From positions 744,001 through 808,000 of the forward strand of contig NZ_CP040272.1 in NCBI RefSeq assembly GCF_013393905.1: a stretch of DNA of 64,000 nt. The letters run 5' to 3'. A program made the translations under genes and the position numbers. Numbering within the stretch: position 1 is the first letter of the stretch; each line of letters begins with the position of its first letter. Under the pieces are notes generated by a model. The model ran no database searches. It was not told the DNA's origin and saw only the letters and a list, made by a program, of their open reading frames with translations. Of the stretch, positions 44,095 through 52,983 are shown in pieces. This stretch comes from Nostoc sp. C052 (GTDB lineage: Bacteria > Cyanobacteriota > Cyanobacteriia > Cyanobacteriales > Nostocaceae).

Positions 44095-44473
44095 GAAAAA
44101 ATTTCTCTTCACTCTCCTTACTCTGTGTTCTCTGCGCCTCTGTGGTTAAATAAATTACTTTTAAACCGCAGAGTCACAGAGAGATCAGAGATAAAAAATA
44201 GATTTTACGAGTCAGCTTCAATATTTTTCGGTTAAGACAAGAGACGCGATTTATCGCGTCTTTGTGATTATAATTTTCATCAAAAAACCTTAACCTAACC
44301 GTATTAGAGTAAGTTTGATTGGCATCACATATTCTTATTATTAATATGAACATTAATAAAATCAGGTTAAGTTCAAATTAAGAATATATGATAAAAAATT
44401 TTATCTTAACCTTGTAGGTAAGATAATCCCTGCTCAGTGTTAGCAAGCTCTAATAATTTAGAGGTGGAGCATT
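44095..44473. other. Repeats and promoter region before the response regulator
   Basis: CTCTGTGTTCTCTGCGCCTC (44121-44140) faces AACCGCAGAGTCACAGAGAG (44165-44184), a common Nostocales fold-back repeat. Then the hairpin at 44237-44265 (GACGCGAT / ATCGCGTC), member of the TGTAGAGACG family. From 44340 the DNA is AT-rich and holds the tandem TTAAG site described separately. No gene. Confidence 0.6.
44367..44382 (+). promoter_or_regulatory. Tandem TTAAG-N6-TTAAG, candidate response-regulator site
   Basis: Two TTAAG copies with an 11-base period, the spacing bound by dimers of OmpR-type regulators. It lies about 90 bases before the regulator's ATG. The same T(C/T)AAG-N6-T(C/T)AAG form occurs twice in the PepSY/DUF347 intergenic region downstream. 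Confidence 0.5.
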
Positions 44474-45148
44474 ATGAGAATTTTGATAGTAGAAGATGAC
44501 GATCGCATTGCCAAACCATTAGCTGAATTTTTAAGAAGACAACATCATATTGTGGATATAACACCCGATGGTTTGGCAGCTTGGGAGTGGTCGCAATCAG
44601 CATTATATGAGCTAATATTATTAGATTTAATGCTTCCTAAATTAGATGGAATTACTCTATGTAAACGTTTACGCGCTGCTTCATCTAATATTCTGATTTT
44701 AATGCTGACGGCACGAGATACAACAGGCGATAAAATTATCGGACTCGATGCTGGTGCTGATGATTACTTAGTTAAGCCATTTGAATTAAAAGAGTTAGCA
44801 GCACGCATTAGGGCTTTAGCTCGAAGAACTCCAGAGATTCGTCCCCAGATATTAATCCACGGTGATTTGCAACTAGATCCAGCAACTCAACAGGTTACTT
44901 ATGCAGAAAATATCATATCATTAACTCCTAAAGAATATATGATATTAGAATATTTCTTGAGAAACCCAAATCAAGTTATCACTCGTTCGGCAATTCTTGA
45001 CAAACTGTGGGATTTTGATAAATCTTCGGGAGAAGGAAGTATTAAAACTCATATTACAAATTTGCGGAATAAACTTAGAGCATCTGGAAGTTCGGAAGAC
45101 TTGATTGAAAATATCTATGGCATTGGTTATCGTCTAGGACACAAGTAA
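44474..45148 (+). CDS. OmpR-family response regulator
   Basis: The product has 224 residues: receiver domain (1-118) with acidic pocket EDDD, phospho-acceptor Asp in LILLDLMLPKLDG (about residue 52), Thr in LTARD and Lys in YLVKPFE; then a winged-helix DNA-binding domain (GDLQLDPATQQVTY, LTPKEYMILEYFL, SIKTHITNLRNKL, IYGIGYRL). GGAGG lies nine bases before the ATG. It is followed after 71 bases by its histidine kinase. Closest in style to RppA/NrsR-type regulators of cyanobacteria, which answer to metals or redox state; orthology not established. Confidence 0.92.
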   Translation: MRILIVEDDDRIAKPLAEFLRRQHHIVDITPDGLAAWEWSQSALYELILLDLMLPKLDGITLCKRLRAASSNILILMLTARDTTGDKIIGLDAGADDYLVKPFELKELAARIRALARRTPEIRPQILIHGDLQLDPATQQVTYAENIISLTPKEYMILEYFLRNPNQVITRSAILDKLWDFDKSSGEGSIKTHITNLRNKLRASGSSEDLIENIYGIGYRLGHK

Positions 45149-45219
45149 AGTAACTTAAGATAAATATAATGCTAGTCATTTTTTTAAATCAAAATTAAAA
45201 TTTTACAGCGATAAATAAT

Positions 45220-46452
45220 GTGTTTCAAAGAATCAGATATCGTTTGTTGTTGTCTTACTTAGTTGTGTTTGCATCGCTGCTAGGAATATTTGCGATCGCA
45301 GTCCGATTTGCTTTCACTCGCAGCTTGACTGAACAAATCACAGATAAACTCATAGCCATAGGGAAAGGTGCAGCTGCAAATGTAGAGTTTGAAAAAGGTC
45401 GTCTGACAGTTGAAAGTGACTTTCGTCCACAAGACTTAATTGCTTCTCATCAAGCTTTGCAGTGGTTTGATACTCAAGGAAATTTGATTACCCAACAGGG
45501 AAAAAGTGTTTTAACTTTACCTTTTTTACCAAACAAAATAGTACAATTTCAGACTGGTAAAATCCCCATCCAAGCAGTAAATGTACCAATTATTGCTAGT
45601 GATAATGGTGAGTTAGTTGGGTATGTGAGGGTGAGTCAATCTCTAGAAGAATTTGATGAAACCCTCCAAAAGCTGGACTGGGGATTAGGCGGTGGGATTA
45701 TTATAACTTTGGTTCTGAGTAGTATTGGCGGAATTTTACTAACTCGTCAAGCAATGCAACCCATTGAAGAGAGTTTTGAAAGACTCAAACAATTTACTGC
45801 TGATGCTTCCCACGAACTACGCAGTCCGTTAATGGCTATCAAAATTAATGCTGAGTTACCGCTAGAGTATCCAGAAGAAATAGGTCCAAAAGATGCAGAA
45901 AAATTTCAGGCGATCGCTAACGCTACAAACCAGATGACTCGTCTCACAGAAGACTTACTTATGTTAGCACGCACTGATAGAGTTTCCAATCAAAATAAGG
46001 ATACTCTCAATTTAACGTCAATATTAGAGAATCTAATACAACTGTATAAACCTCAAACTGAAGCCAAACAAATTAACTTCAAATTTCAATTAATTGCTAA
46101 TCTTCAGCTAATAGGTGATTCAGTTCAATTAACGCGACTGTTTACTAATTTAATTGAAAATGCAATCTACTATACACCATCAGGAGGCGTAGTAGAAATT
46201 AAAACCAGTCGTGTGGGTTCCCAGCTTTATATCAACGTGCAAGATACAGGTATGGGAATTGCGCCAGAGTATATCGACAAGGTTTTTGAGCGTTTTTGGC
46301 GAGCAGATCAGTCTCGTTCTTATTGGTTAGGTGGTTCTGGCTTAGGGCTAGCGATCGCTCAGACTATTGCTCAAAATCACAATGGATTAATTAGTGTTAC
46401 CAGTCAATTAAAAGTTGGTAGTTGTTTTACTGTGCGTTTACCAACTTCTTGA
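45220..46452 (+). CDS. Membrane sensor histidine kinase
   Basis: The product has 410 residues from a GTG start; no in-frame ATG fits. Membrane segment about 8-30, an outside sensor domain about 31-150, second segment about 155-178 (LGGGIIITLVLSSIGGILL), then the kinase: H-box FTADASHELRSPLMAIKIN (His about 201), N-box NLIENAIYYTPSGG, G1 DTGMGIAPE, F-box FERFWRADQ and G2 GGSGLGLAIA. It should phosphorylate the regulator encoded just upstream. Confidence 0.92.
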   Translation: MFQRIRYRLLLSYLVVFASLLGIFAIAVRFAFTRSLTEQITDKLIAIGKGAAANVEFEKGRLTVESDFRPQDLIASHQALQWFDTQGNLITQQGKSVLTLPFLPNKIVQFQTGKIPIQAVNVPIIASDNGELVGYVRVSQSLEEFDETLQKLDWGLGGGIIITLVLSSIGGILLTRQAMQPIEESFERLKQFTADASHELRSPLMAIKINAELPLEYPEEIGPKDAEKFQAIANATNQMTRLTEDLLMLARTDRVSNQNKDTLNLTSILENLIQLYKPQTEAKQINFKFQLIANLQLIGDSVQLTRLFTNLIENAIYYTPSGGVVEIKTSRVGSQLYINVQDTGMGIAPEYIDKVFERFWRADQSRSYWLGGSGLGLAIAQTIAQNHNGLISVTSQLKVGSCFTVRLPTS

Positions 46453-46482
46453 CTATCAAAACTTGATAAACATTTGTTATGT

Positions 46483-47169
46483 TCATCCCAACCATGCAAC
46501 AAATTTAGCAAAATCATCTACGTAGTAGCCCTCTGCTTTCCAGCACGCTGTCGTCTGGTAGGAAACAGTTTTTATCATAGTTTGGATAGACTTGGCTGGC
46601 GGCTTTTGGCTCTTCAACCAAGAAAGCATTTGATCGAGATCCCATCCCTGATGCAGGCAATTATGAACAGCGTCACCAGTAGGTGAAATGTCATCTGGCA
46701 TATATACAGCAATATAACTACCAAAGAAATTCATTAGAAAGTGGGAAAAACAACGCATATCTGTCTGAACAATTTCGTCAAACAAAAAGTGATCCCAATG
46801 AACATCCGTGCTGAGAATAGCTACTCGCCTTCCAATAAACATAGACATACAGTAGGGGCCATTCATATAGAGATATCCATTTTCCTGCAAATATTGCTCA
46901 AATGATTCAGTAGGTTTTGGCTTGTCGATCCAAGTCCAAAGATTTTCACCTTCTAATTCATGAGGAGCATCCCAGTCTAACTCATCAACTACCTCCCAAA
47001 CCCAATCATTGTTGTCCCTGCTCAATAGATTACCAGAATAACCATGACTGATCCGCATCTGAATTTTGTCAATATGATCTGCAAAGTGCTGGTTTAGGGA
47101 TGTTGGTAAATTAGAAATCTGAATTGTGTCCAGACTATGCCCAATTGCAACGTATAGATCAGTTCCCAT
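46483..47169 (-). CDS. Hypothetical protein
   Basis: The product has 228 residues: soluble, rich in aromatic and acidic residues (DNNDWVWEVVDELDWDAPHE, YCMSMFIGRRVAILSTDVHW). It begins MGTDLYVAIGHSLDTIQI. The style recalls small uncharacterised immunity- or SUKH-like neighbours, but I see no diagnostic motif. It is convergent with the histidine kinase gene, 30 bases apart. Confidence 0.65.
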   Translation of the reverse strand: MGTDLYVAIGHSLDTIQISNLPTSLNQHFADHIDKIQMRISHGYSGNLLSRDNNDWVWEVVDELDWDAPHELEGENLWTWIDKPKPTESFEQYLQENGYLYMNGPYCMSMFIGRRVAILSTDVHWDHFLFDEIVQTDMRCFSHFLMNFFGSYIAVYMPDDISPTGDAVHNCLHQGWDLDQMLSWLKSQKPPAKSIQTMIKTVSYQTTACWKAEGYYVDDFAKFVAWLG

Positions 47170-47272
47170 CCTTCTATCTTGTTTTCATAAAGTTTATTTA
47201 GTATGCGCTACAACAGTTTTTTACTGGACTTCTATACTGGCAACTAAGGTAATATGATTTTAAGTTTTCTAC

Positions 47273-47737
47273 CTACTTGCCATCATCATTAGTTTCTTGA
47301 ACTTGAATACTACTCTTAGGACGAGTAGCTTCATTCTTCTCATCTGATTGATTAGCATTCTCAGTATAGAGAACTTTCCCATTACCAGCATCGACCTTAA
47401 CATCTTGCTGACCAATTTCTACAATATAAACTAAGTTGCCATCTTCATTTTCGAGTTTGACACTTTTCGCCTTACCTCCCACAGATGCTTCAACTGCTTG
47501 CTGTGCTTGTTGTGCTGTAATTTTAGCTAGCAGTTGCAGTTTTGCTGCTTCTTGTGCATCATCATTTGTTTCACCGTCGCCATCACTGGCTTCAGCAACT
47601 TGGATATCACTATGATGCTGATGTGCAATTGCTACAAAAGATTGTGGTTGTTTTGCAGACACAACTCTCGACAATCCAGCAAGTCCCAAACTACCAACAA
47701 AAGCTGCTGCCAAAATTATTTTTGTGGAAGTCTTCAT
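47273..47737 (-). CDS. Exported PepSY-domain protein
   Basis: The product has 154 residues: signal peptide MKTSTKIILAAAFVGSLGLAG, then a linker with HQHHSDIQVAEASDGDGETNDD, then one PepSY domain (ITAQQAQQAVEASVGGKAKSV, LVYIVEIGQQDVKVDAGNGKVLY) and an acidic tail. PepSY proteins often accompany two-component systems and metal-stress loci. Its promoter region is a mirror of that of the divergent DUF347 gene, with the same tandem operator. Confidence 0.85.
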   Translation of the reverse strand: MKTSTKIILAAAFVGSLGLAGLSRVVSAKQPQSFVAIAHQHHSDIQVAEASDGDGETNDDAQEAAKLQLLAKITAQQAQQAVEASVGGKAKSVKLENEDGNLVYIVEIGQQDVKVDAGNGKVLYTENANQSDEKNEATRPKSSIQVQETNDDGK

Positions 47738-47789
47738 GCTTGTAAAATACCTTTAATTCTGGGTTTGTACTTTCACAGTAGGTAATAAA

Positions 47790-47936
47790 AGTCAAGAAAT
47801 AGTCAAGATTAGTTTGAGTTAAATAAACTCAACATCAAATAGTGAAATTAATTTTTAATGAGACATTTCAGCTATTTTTAGTGCCTATTTTAGGAGAAAA
47901 TTACTTTTTAAATAAAATCTTGACTATTTCTTGACT
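47790..47936. promoter_or_regulatory. Mirrored tandem operators, divergent PepSY/DUF347 promoters
   Basis: TCAAGAAATAGTCAAGA lies within 47790-47809 and its exact reverse complement within 47917-47936; identity extends over 20 bases. Each box holds two TCAAG with an 11-base period, as for OmpR-type dimers. The boxes end 52 and 48 bases before the two start codons. TATTAT at 47946-47951, 9 bases past the right box, is a plausible -10 without a separate -35, as at activator-dependent promoters. Confidence 0.75.
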
Positions 47937-47984
47937 TTTTCTCTCTATTATCAACTCACAAGTTCAGATTAAGTAGAAGCAATA

Positions 47985-48740
47985 ATGAACAAACTTCCAC
48001 AAATCACGGCATTTTTTTGGATTATGAAAATTTGTGCAACGACTTTGGGAGAAACAGCGGGAGACCTTTTGTCAATGACGCTAAATGTCGGCTATGCGGT
48101 TAGTTCTCTCATCTTAATTGGAGTATTTTTAACTACTCTTGTGTCTCAATTGATATCGAAAAGCTATCACCCATTACTTTATTGGACTGTCATTCTTTCA
48201 ACTAGCACAGCTGGTACAACGATGTCAGATTATATGGATCGCACCTTAGGGCTGGGCTACGCTGTGGGGTCTATGATTTTAGCCACCATTCTCTTAGCTA
48301 TTTTGGCGTTCTGGCGATTTAGTGTTGGATCTCTATCTGTGAGTAACGTCAAAACACCTAAAATTGAGTTGCTTTATTGGACTGCAATTCTATTTTCCAA
48401 TACTTTAGGTACTGCCTTGGGCGATTTTTTAGCCGATAGTTCTGGTCTGGGATTTGCCGGAGGATCGCTCTTAATTGCTGCTTTGCTGACCCTGGTATTG
48501 GCAGCATATTATTATACTCAAATTTCTCAAGTCATGTTGTTTTGGATTGCATTTGTCCTAACTCGACCATTTGGTGCAACACTAGGAGATATTCTGACAA
48601 AGCCACACGCCAAAGGTGGCCTCGATTTTGGTACTATCGGCTCATCTATAGTTCTTGTGTCAATACTGGGAGTTTGTATTATCTTCACAACTCTCAAGCA
48701 GAAAAAACTAATAGTGGCTAGGACTTCAAATGATGAATGA
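47985..48740 (+). CDS. DUF347 four-repeat membrane protein
   Basis: The product has 251 residues: four tandem repeats of about 55 residues, each with two membrane helices, a leading Trp and a T-x-G/GD element: WIMKICATTLGETAGDLLS, WTVILSTSTAGTTMSDYMD, WTAILFSNTLGTALGDFLA and WIAFVLTRPFGATLGDILT. This is the DUF347/COG4705 family, about eight membrane helices, biochemical role not settled. The twin operator it shares with the PepSY gene suggests joint control by the nearby two-component system. Confidence 0.88.
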   Translation: MNKLPQITAFFWIMKICATTLGETAGDLLSMTLNVGYAVSSLILIGVFLTTLVSQLISKSYHPLLYWTVILSTSTAGTTMSDYMDRTLGLGYAVGSMILATILLAILAFWRFSVGSLSVSNVKTPKIELLYWTAILFSNTLGTALGDFLADSSGLGFAGGSLLIAALLTLVLAAYYYTQISQVMLFWIAFVLTRPFGATLGDILTKPHAKGGLDFGTIGSSIVLVSILGVCIIFTTLKQKKLIVARTSNDE

Positions 48741-48788
48741 AATTTAAGTATGCTCCGACAAATTTCTAACTTATGGTTACGTCATATA

Positions 48789-48938
48789 CCAGAAATGTTG
48801 AATCCTAATACAAAACTTTACATATTTAGTTACACTAACTCTAAAAAGCCTCAAATAGTCAACATGACATCATCTCCTCAAACCAATGAACATAACTGAT
48901 TTTCTGACACATACAAGATTGTAAATAGCGGAATTTAT
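48789..48938 (-). mobile_element. Solo right end of the IS4-type element
   Basis: About 150 bases match the reverse complement of 7275-7424 with few changes, from the tip CCAGAAATGTTGAATCCTAA to AAATAGCGGAATTTAT. No other part of the element is present. It abuts the lipase fragment. Confidence 0.85.
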
Positions 48939-48942
48939 AAGA

Positions 48943-49116
48943 GTATTTGTCACAGGACACAGTTTAGGTGGAGCGCTAGCAACATTAGCAATTCCAGATA
49001 TTCTAAAAAACACCCCATTTAAAAATTCTGATAACGTTACACTGTACACCTTTGCTAGCTCAAGATGCGGGGATAGACAATTTGCAGCGAGTTTTGAAGC
49101 TCTAAAAGTTTTGTAA
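48943..49116 (+). pseudogene. Class 3 lipase, C-terminal fragment
   Basis: The frame VFVTGHSLGGALATLAIPDI has the nucleophile elbow G-H-S-L-G-G of class 3 lipases, followed by VTLYTFASSRCGDRQFAASF, which contains the region before the catalytic Asp. Only 57 codons remain. The 5' part was replaced by the IS4 fragment immediately upstream. The rest to 49396 holds no gene. Confidence 0.8.
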
Positions 49117-49396
49117 GAGATAGCGTGGTTAAGCTGTTGTGATTATAGTTTGCACATTGAGGCGGCAGGGGAGCATGGTGCAGAGAGCAAGGGAGAGGAT
49201 TTGATGAGTAATTAAAATCTTTTATTAGTTGAAGGATTTGAGTTTACAGCAGTTTTCATCTATTTGAACCACATCTTTCGTAAGGGCACAGCAATGCTCA
49301 TTGGTGTCAAATTAAGTTGAAACTCCTTTAAAACCTAGTTTACAGTCGGGGACAGGGAACGAGACAAACAAGAAATTACAATTAGCTAAAGAAACC

Positions 49397-51391
49397 TTAC
49401 CACCGAGGATTTTGCATAATTAATGCCTCGGCTGCCGAGTTATTTAATGGAAGTGAAAAAAAATGTCCCTGGCCATATTCACAGTTCAACTTTCTGAGAA
49501 GTGCTAGTTGCTCTTTTGTCTCTACTCCTTCGGCAAGCACATCCACACCCAACTTATGTGCCAAGGTGACGATTATCTCAATAATTTCTAAGTTTTTACT
49601 ATTGGCGCTCATCGGGCTGATAAAAGAACGATCAATTTTCAACACACTAATCGGAAAGTTATAAAGACGACCTAATGAAGAGTAGCCCGTACCAAAGTCA
49701 TCAATTGATAACTCAATGCCCATCTCTCGAAGTTGTAAAATTACAGCACTTGCTTTATCGCCATTTTCCACAATTACGCTTTCAGTAATATCTAGCGCTA
49801 GAGTGCCAGCATCAAGACCAGTTGAGTGCAAAATTTTCCCAATCTGCTCAATCAAATCCGGCTGAGAAAATTGCTTGACGGAGAGATTAACACTAATTTT
49901 TTCTAGCAAGTTGGAACGATGGCATACTTGCCAAACCTGCATCTGGCGGCAGGCTTCATGCAACGCCCAGTTACCAATAGAGAAAATTAGTCCAGTTTCT
50001 TCTGCTAAGGGAATAAAATCTGCTGGATGAAGCAGACCACGTTCTGGATGCTGCCAGCGCAACAGAGCCTCAAAACCTAAAATAGAGCCACTAGCAAGTG
50101 AAACAATCGGTTGGTAATAAACTCGAAATTCTTCGCGTTCAATTGCTCGGCGCAAATCGGTTTCTAACTGCAATCTTGCTAGAGCGTTAGCATACATCTC
50201 TGAGTTGAATAGCTCATAACGCGCTCTGCCTAACACCTTGGCTCGGTACATTGCTGTATCAGCATCCCGCAACAGTTCTTCTGGATGTTTATAATCTACT
50301 GTCGAACTCAACGCGATGCCAATACTTGCCGTGATGAACATTTCTTGTCCATCAAGCTCAAAGGGTAACGCTAGTTCATGCTGAATCCGTTCAGCTACCG
50401 TGATAGCATCTGACACATCCTGGATTCCCTCAAGCAGGATTGTAAATTCGTCTCCCCCAAGCCGTGCCGCTGTATCTATAGAGCGTACACACACTTCTAG
50501 CCTACTTGCAATAGCAAGCAGAAGTTGGTCTCCATTTAGGTGTCCAAGACTGTCATTGATCACCTTAAACCGATCTAGGTCGATAAATAGCACAGCAAAT
50601 AGATAATCTGAATGCCGTTTTGAAAAATTTATCGCATGTTTTAGGCGGTTCATAAATGCAGCGCGGTTTGCCAGACCAGTTAGCGCGTCGTGAAAGGCAA
50701 GGTGCAACAGTTGTGACTCGACTCGTTTACGCTCTGTAATTTCACTTAGCAATTTTTGATTTGCTTTTACCAGTTCTGCTGTCCTTTCCGCTACCCGGAT
50801 TTCTAACTCACTGTAAGCTTGATGTAACATTTCTTCAGCTTGTTTGCGTTCACTAATGTTGCACAGCAGCCAACGCCAGCCAAGCTGTTTCCCCTCAAGG
50901 TCGTATACGACTGAGGCTTTTACACTAACAGGAAAAGGCTTTCCTCTGCGTGGTTGTAGGTTAATTTCCCAGTTTATTAGCTCTTGCAAATTGTTCATGT
51001 GAGAGCTAAAGGACTGCTGGTATTGTTGAGCAATAAAGATAATTAATGGTTTACCTACTAAATATTTTTGTGGGATACCGAGCAAGATTGCTGCTACATG
51101 GTTAGCCTCTTGGATTGTCCCAACAGTATTAGTTACTAAGTAACCATACGGAGCAAACTCAAACAAATCTTGGTAACACTGGCGCTCTTTCTCTATTGCT
51201 GCTCGTGCTTCTTCTAACTTCTCGGAAGCTGTCAATAGTTCTTCCATTGCGGTATTAAGTTCCTCAAAAGCCTCCGTTACAATTTCCTGTTGTGAGTTTG
51301 ACTTAGTTCCATCACATTGCAAGATTTCCTGTATCTGTGAGCGCAATTGCTCTATCTGTTGGCTAAATTCATCCACTTTCATGTTGCTCAA
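49397..51391 (-). CDS. PAS-GGDEF-EAL cyclic-di-GMP protein
   Basis: The product has 664 residues: coiled coil (1-70), PAS domain (about 70-190; FEFAPYGYLVTNTVGTIQEA), second coiled coil, GGDEF (about 235-400; DALTGLANRAAF, ARLGGDEFTILL) and EAL (about 410-655; GFEALLRWQHPERG, VNLSVKQFS, DDFGTGYSSLGRL, KIDRSFI, LAEGVET). Both catalytic motifs look intact, so it may make and degrade cyclic-di-GMP, with PAS choosing the balance. No membrane segment. Single gene, transcribed away from the neighbours. Confidence 0.93.
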   Translation of the reverse strand: MSNMKVDEFSQQIEQLRSQIQEILQCDGTKSNSQQEIVTEAFEELNTAMEELLTASEKLEEARAAIEKERQCYQDLFEFAPYGYLVTNTVGTIQEANHVAAILLGIPQKYLVGKPLIIFIAQQYQQSFSSHMNNLQELINWEINLQPRRGKPFPVSVKASVVYDLEGKQLGWRWLLCNISERKQAEEMLHQAYSELEIRVAERTAELVKANQKLLSEITERKRVESQLLHLAFHDALTGLANRAAFMNRLKHAINFSKRHSDYLFAVLFIDLDRFKVINDSLGHLNGDQLLLAIASRLEVCVRSIDTAARLGGDEFTILLEGIQDVSDAITVAERIQHELALPFELDGQEMFITASIGIALSSTVDYKHPEELLRDADTAMYRAKVLGRARYELFNSEMYANALARLQLETDLRRAIEREEFRVYYQPIVSLASGSILGFEALLRWQHPERGLLHPADFIPLAEETGLIFSIGNWALHEACRQMQVWQVCHRSNLLEKISVNLSVKQFSQPDLIEQIGKILHSTGLDAGTLALDITESVIVENGDKASAVILQLREMGIELSIDDFGTGYSSLGRLYNFPISVLKIDRSFISPMSANSKNLEIIEIIVTLAHKLGVDVLAEGVETKEQLALLRKLNCEYGQGHFFSLPLNNSAAEALIMQNPRW

Positions 51392-51878
51392 CTCACAAAA
51401 CTATGAAGCGTAGCTAGCTGTGAATGAAGAAAGCAGGAGAAACAAACCCCATACTTTCCTCAAGGTTTCAGACCCTATTGAGCAGGCAAGGATCGGGTTA
51501 CTTACAAGAGCTGACACATTGTAAATAAAATAAATGTGGCAGAACTTGTTTTATTGATTTACTAACTTATCTATTAATGATGAGGGAGCAATCAAATTTG
51601 TACACGCTCAAATCAAATGTTTGCCCTATTCAGTGCCACAAGTTTGTCTATTAATTACAAAAGTGCAAAGTTGCAGCAAGCCCTACCTACTGAAATTTTT
51701 ATTTTATTAAATACAAGATGTCAAAGTTAAAACTTGATCAGTAACAGCATATTTGCTTTCTCTATTTTTGAAAATACTTCTTAAGATAGATTCGCTTTTA
51801 TTAATTAAAGAAAAAATAAGGATTTCAGTCAATGCTTTTAGGCTGACGGCTCTGCCTCCCTTGCTGGCGGCAGGGCAT
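51392..51878. other. Gap between GGDEF/EAL gene and pentapeptide gene
   Basis: About 490 AT-rich bases with a GC-rich palindromic string near 51838-51880 (GACGGCTCTGCCTCC, TGCTGGCGGCAGGGC). No gene seen. It should include the promoter of the GGDEF/EAL gene near 51392-51450. Confidence 0.5.
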
Positions 51879-52256
51879 CTAGGACGGTATTCCTAGTCTG
51901 AGACTGGGAACAAGACAAACGTGACAATATCCAAAAGCTGGTTCTAGCCTAGCTTTCACGGCTACCCCAGTGATGGGTTTTTGTGTGATTCTCGCGTCAA
52001 AAATAGATGCTATCAATACACCAACTAAGGTTAATAAAAATACTGATAGTGCTGATAATAGCCATGAAATTATCAATAACCCAATTACCCAATGCATCTG
52101 TAGTCCAGCTTTAGCACCTGTAAAGTCAGCATCTTTAAGAATAGCGTTGGTAAAGTCTGTGCCTTTAATATCCTTACCTCTAAAGTTAGCCCCAGTCAGG
52201 TTTTGACCTTTAAAAGAGCGACCTTGGAGATTTTGAACGGCGTAGTCTGGCGGCAT
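51879..52256 (-). CDS. Pentapeptide-repeat membrane protein, altered C-terminus
   Basis: The product has 125 residues. Pentapeptide repeats (LQGRSFKGQNLTGANFRGKD, GTDFTNAILKDADFTGA) are followed by two hydrophobic segments (HWVIGLLIISWLLSALSVFL, TLVGVLIASIF). Longer relatives keep several more segments. Here the last 20 residues (CHVCLVPSLRLGIPS) are encoded by a dispersed palindrome (51890-51910), so the natural tail has been replaced. The short form may be non-functional. Confidence 0.7.
   Translation of the reverse strand: MPPDYAVQNLQGRSFKGQNLTGANFRGKDIKGTDFTNAILKDADFTGAKAGLQMHWVIGLLIISWLLSALSVFLLTLVGVLIASIFDARITQKPITGVAVKARLEPAFGYCHVCLVPSLRLGIPS
51890..51910. repeat. Dispersed palindrome, copy 2
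   Basis: Arms TTCCTAGTCT and AGACTGGGAA, one mismatch from the copy at 34116-34136. It lies inside the end of the pentapeptide-repeat gene. Confidence 0.7.
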
Positions 52257-52461
52257 AATTGCGTCAGCAAGAGGGTTTCACTGAGATTTTATACAACTTT
52301 ACTGTGCAATATTCCAGATTTTGGCAAAATAAGCAAAATATAAAAATTTTGGATGCAATACGTGATAAAGACGCGCTATTCTGCGCTCTTATCTTTGAAT
52401 ATTAAAATATATTAGTAATACTTATCTTGGTGGCATTATAATTAACCTGTGTTTATCAAAA
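52257..52461. other. No gene seen
   Basis: About 200 AT-rich bases upstream of the pentapeptide-repeat gene; a small hairpin GACGCGCTATTCTGCGCTC at about 52370-52390 belongs to the loose family of short repeats. Confidence 0.4.
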
Positions 52462-52566
52462 TTACAACGTTGGTCATTAACATTACAGTGTTTCTCTTTA
52501 ACACTACAACCTTAAGAAGAAATGTTGTAATCTTAGTTACCAGCATTACAACTGATGACTCTGCGG
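52462..52566. repeat. Degenerate 21-bp tandem repeat, five units
   Basis: Units begin at about 52462, 52483, 52504, 52525 and 52546, each with ATTACAAC or a close variant (ATTACAGT, ACTACAAC, GTTGTAAT). On the minus strand they are open and give a seven-residue repeat (VVMLVTK, ITTFLLK, VVVLKRN, TVMLMTN, VVILINT) within a 60-codon frame that starts at 52624. Whether that frame is translated is unknown. Confidence 0.65.
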
Positions 52567-52767
52567 CAATTTTAAAAAGAGGAGCGTAAAATCCTGCGAT
52601 CGCAACTAAGGGAGACACCACCAAATACTGTTACCTCTAACAAAACTGTTGCTTATCCATATCAGCTATCACAACAGTCAAACCTTAATGTCCTAAATCT
52701 TTCTTTTGCGATCGCACCTACTCAACTACTCTAAAATTAGATTACCTCACCAAACAACAACCTCAAG

Positions 52768-52981
52768 ATGACCAGAGAATTTAACGTCATTATAGAACGC
52801 GACTCTGAAGGTTATTTTGTTGCCTCCGTGCCTAGTCTGGCAGGATCGCGTTGCGACCCAAGCCAAATCTCTAGACGAACTGATAGAGCGGATTAAAGAA
52901 GCTATTGAACTTTGTTTAGAGGTTGAACAAGAAAATGCCGAAGCATTAGAGTTTATAGGTGTGCAGAGGGTTTCCGTTTAA
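52768..52981 (+). pseudogene. HicB-type antitoxin with a frameshift
   Basis: From the ATG at 52768 the frame reads MTREFNVIIERDSEGYFVAS, VPSLAG, then goes out of register at about 52845-52855; in another frame it continues ATQAKSLDELIERIKEAIELCLEVEQENAEAL to the stop at 52979. This is the HicB RNase-H-like fold. The usual joint PGC-x-TQAKSLDEL is damaged by a short insertion. Followed two bases later by the hicA start, the typical order. Confidence 0.8.
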
Positions 52982-52983
52982 GT

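Noticed and set aside
52462..52566. CRISPR array
   Set aside because: Units are contiguous 21-mers without spacers and are too degenerate.
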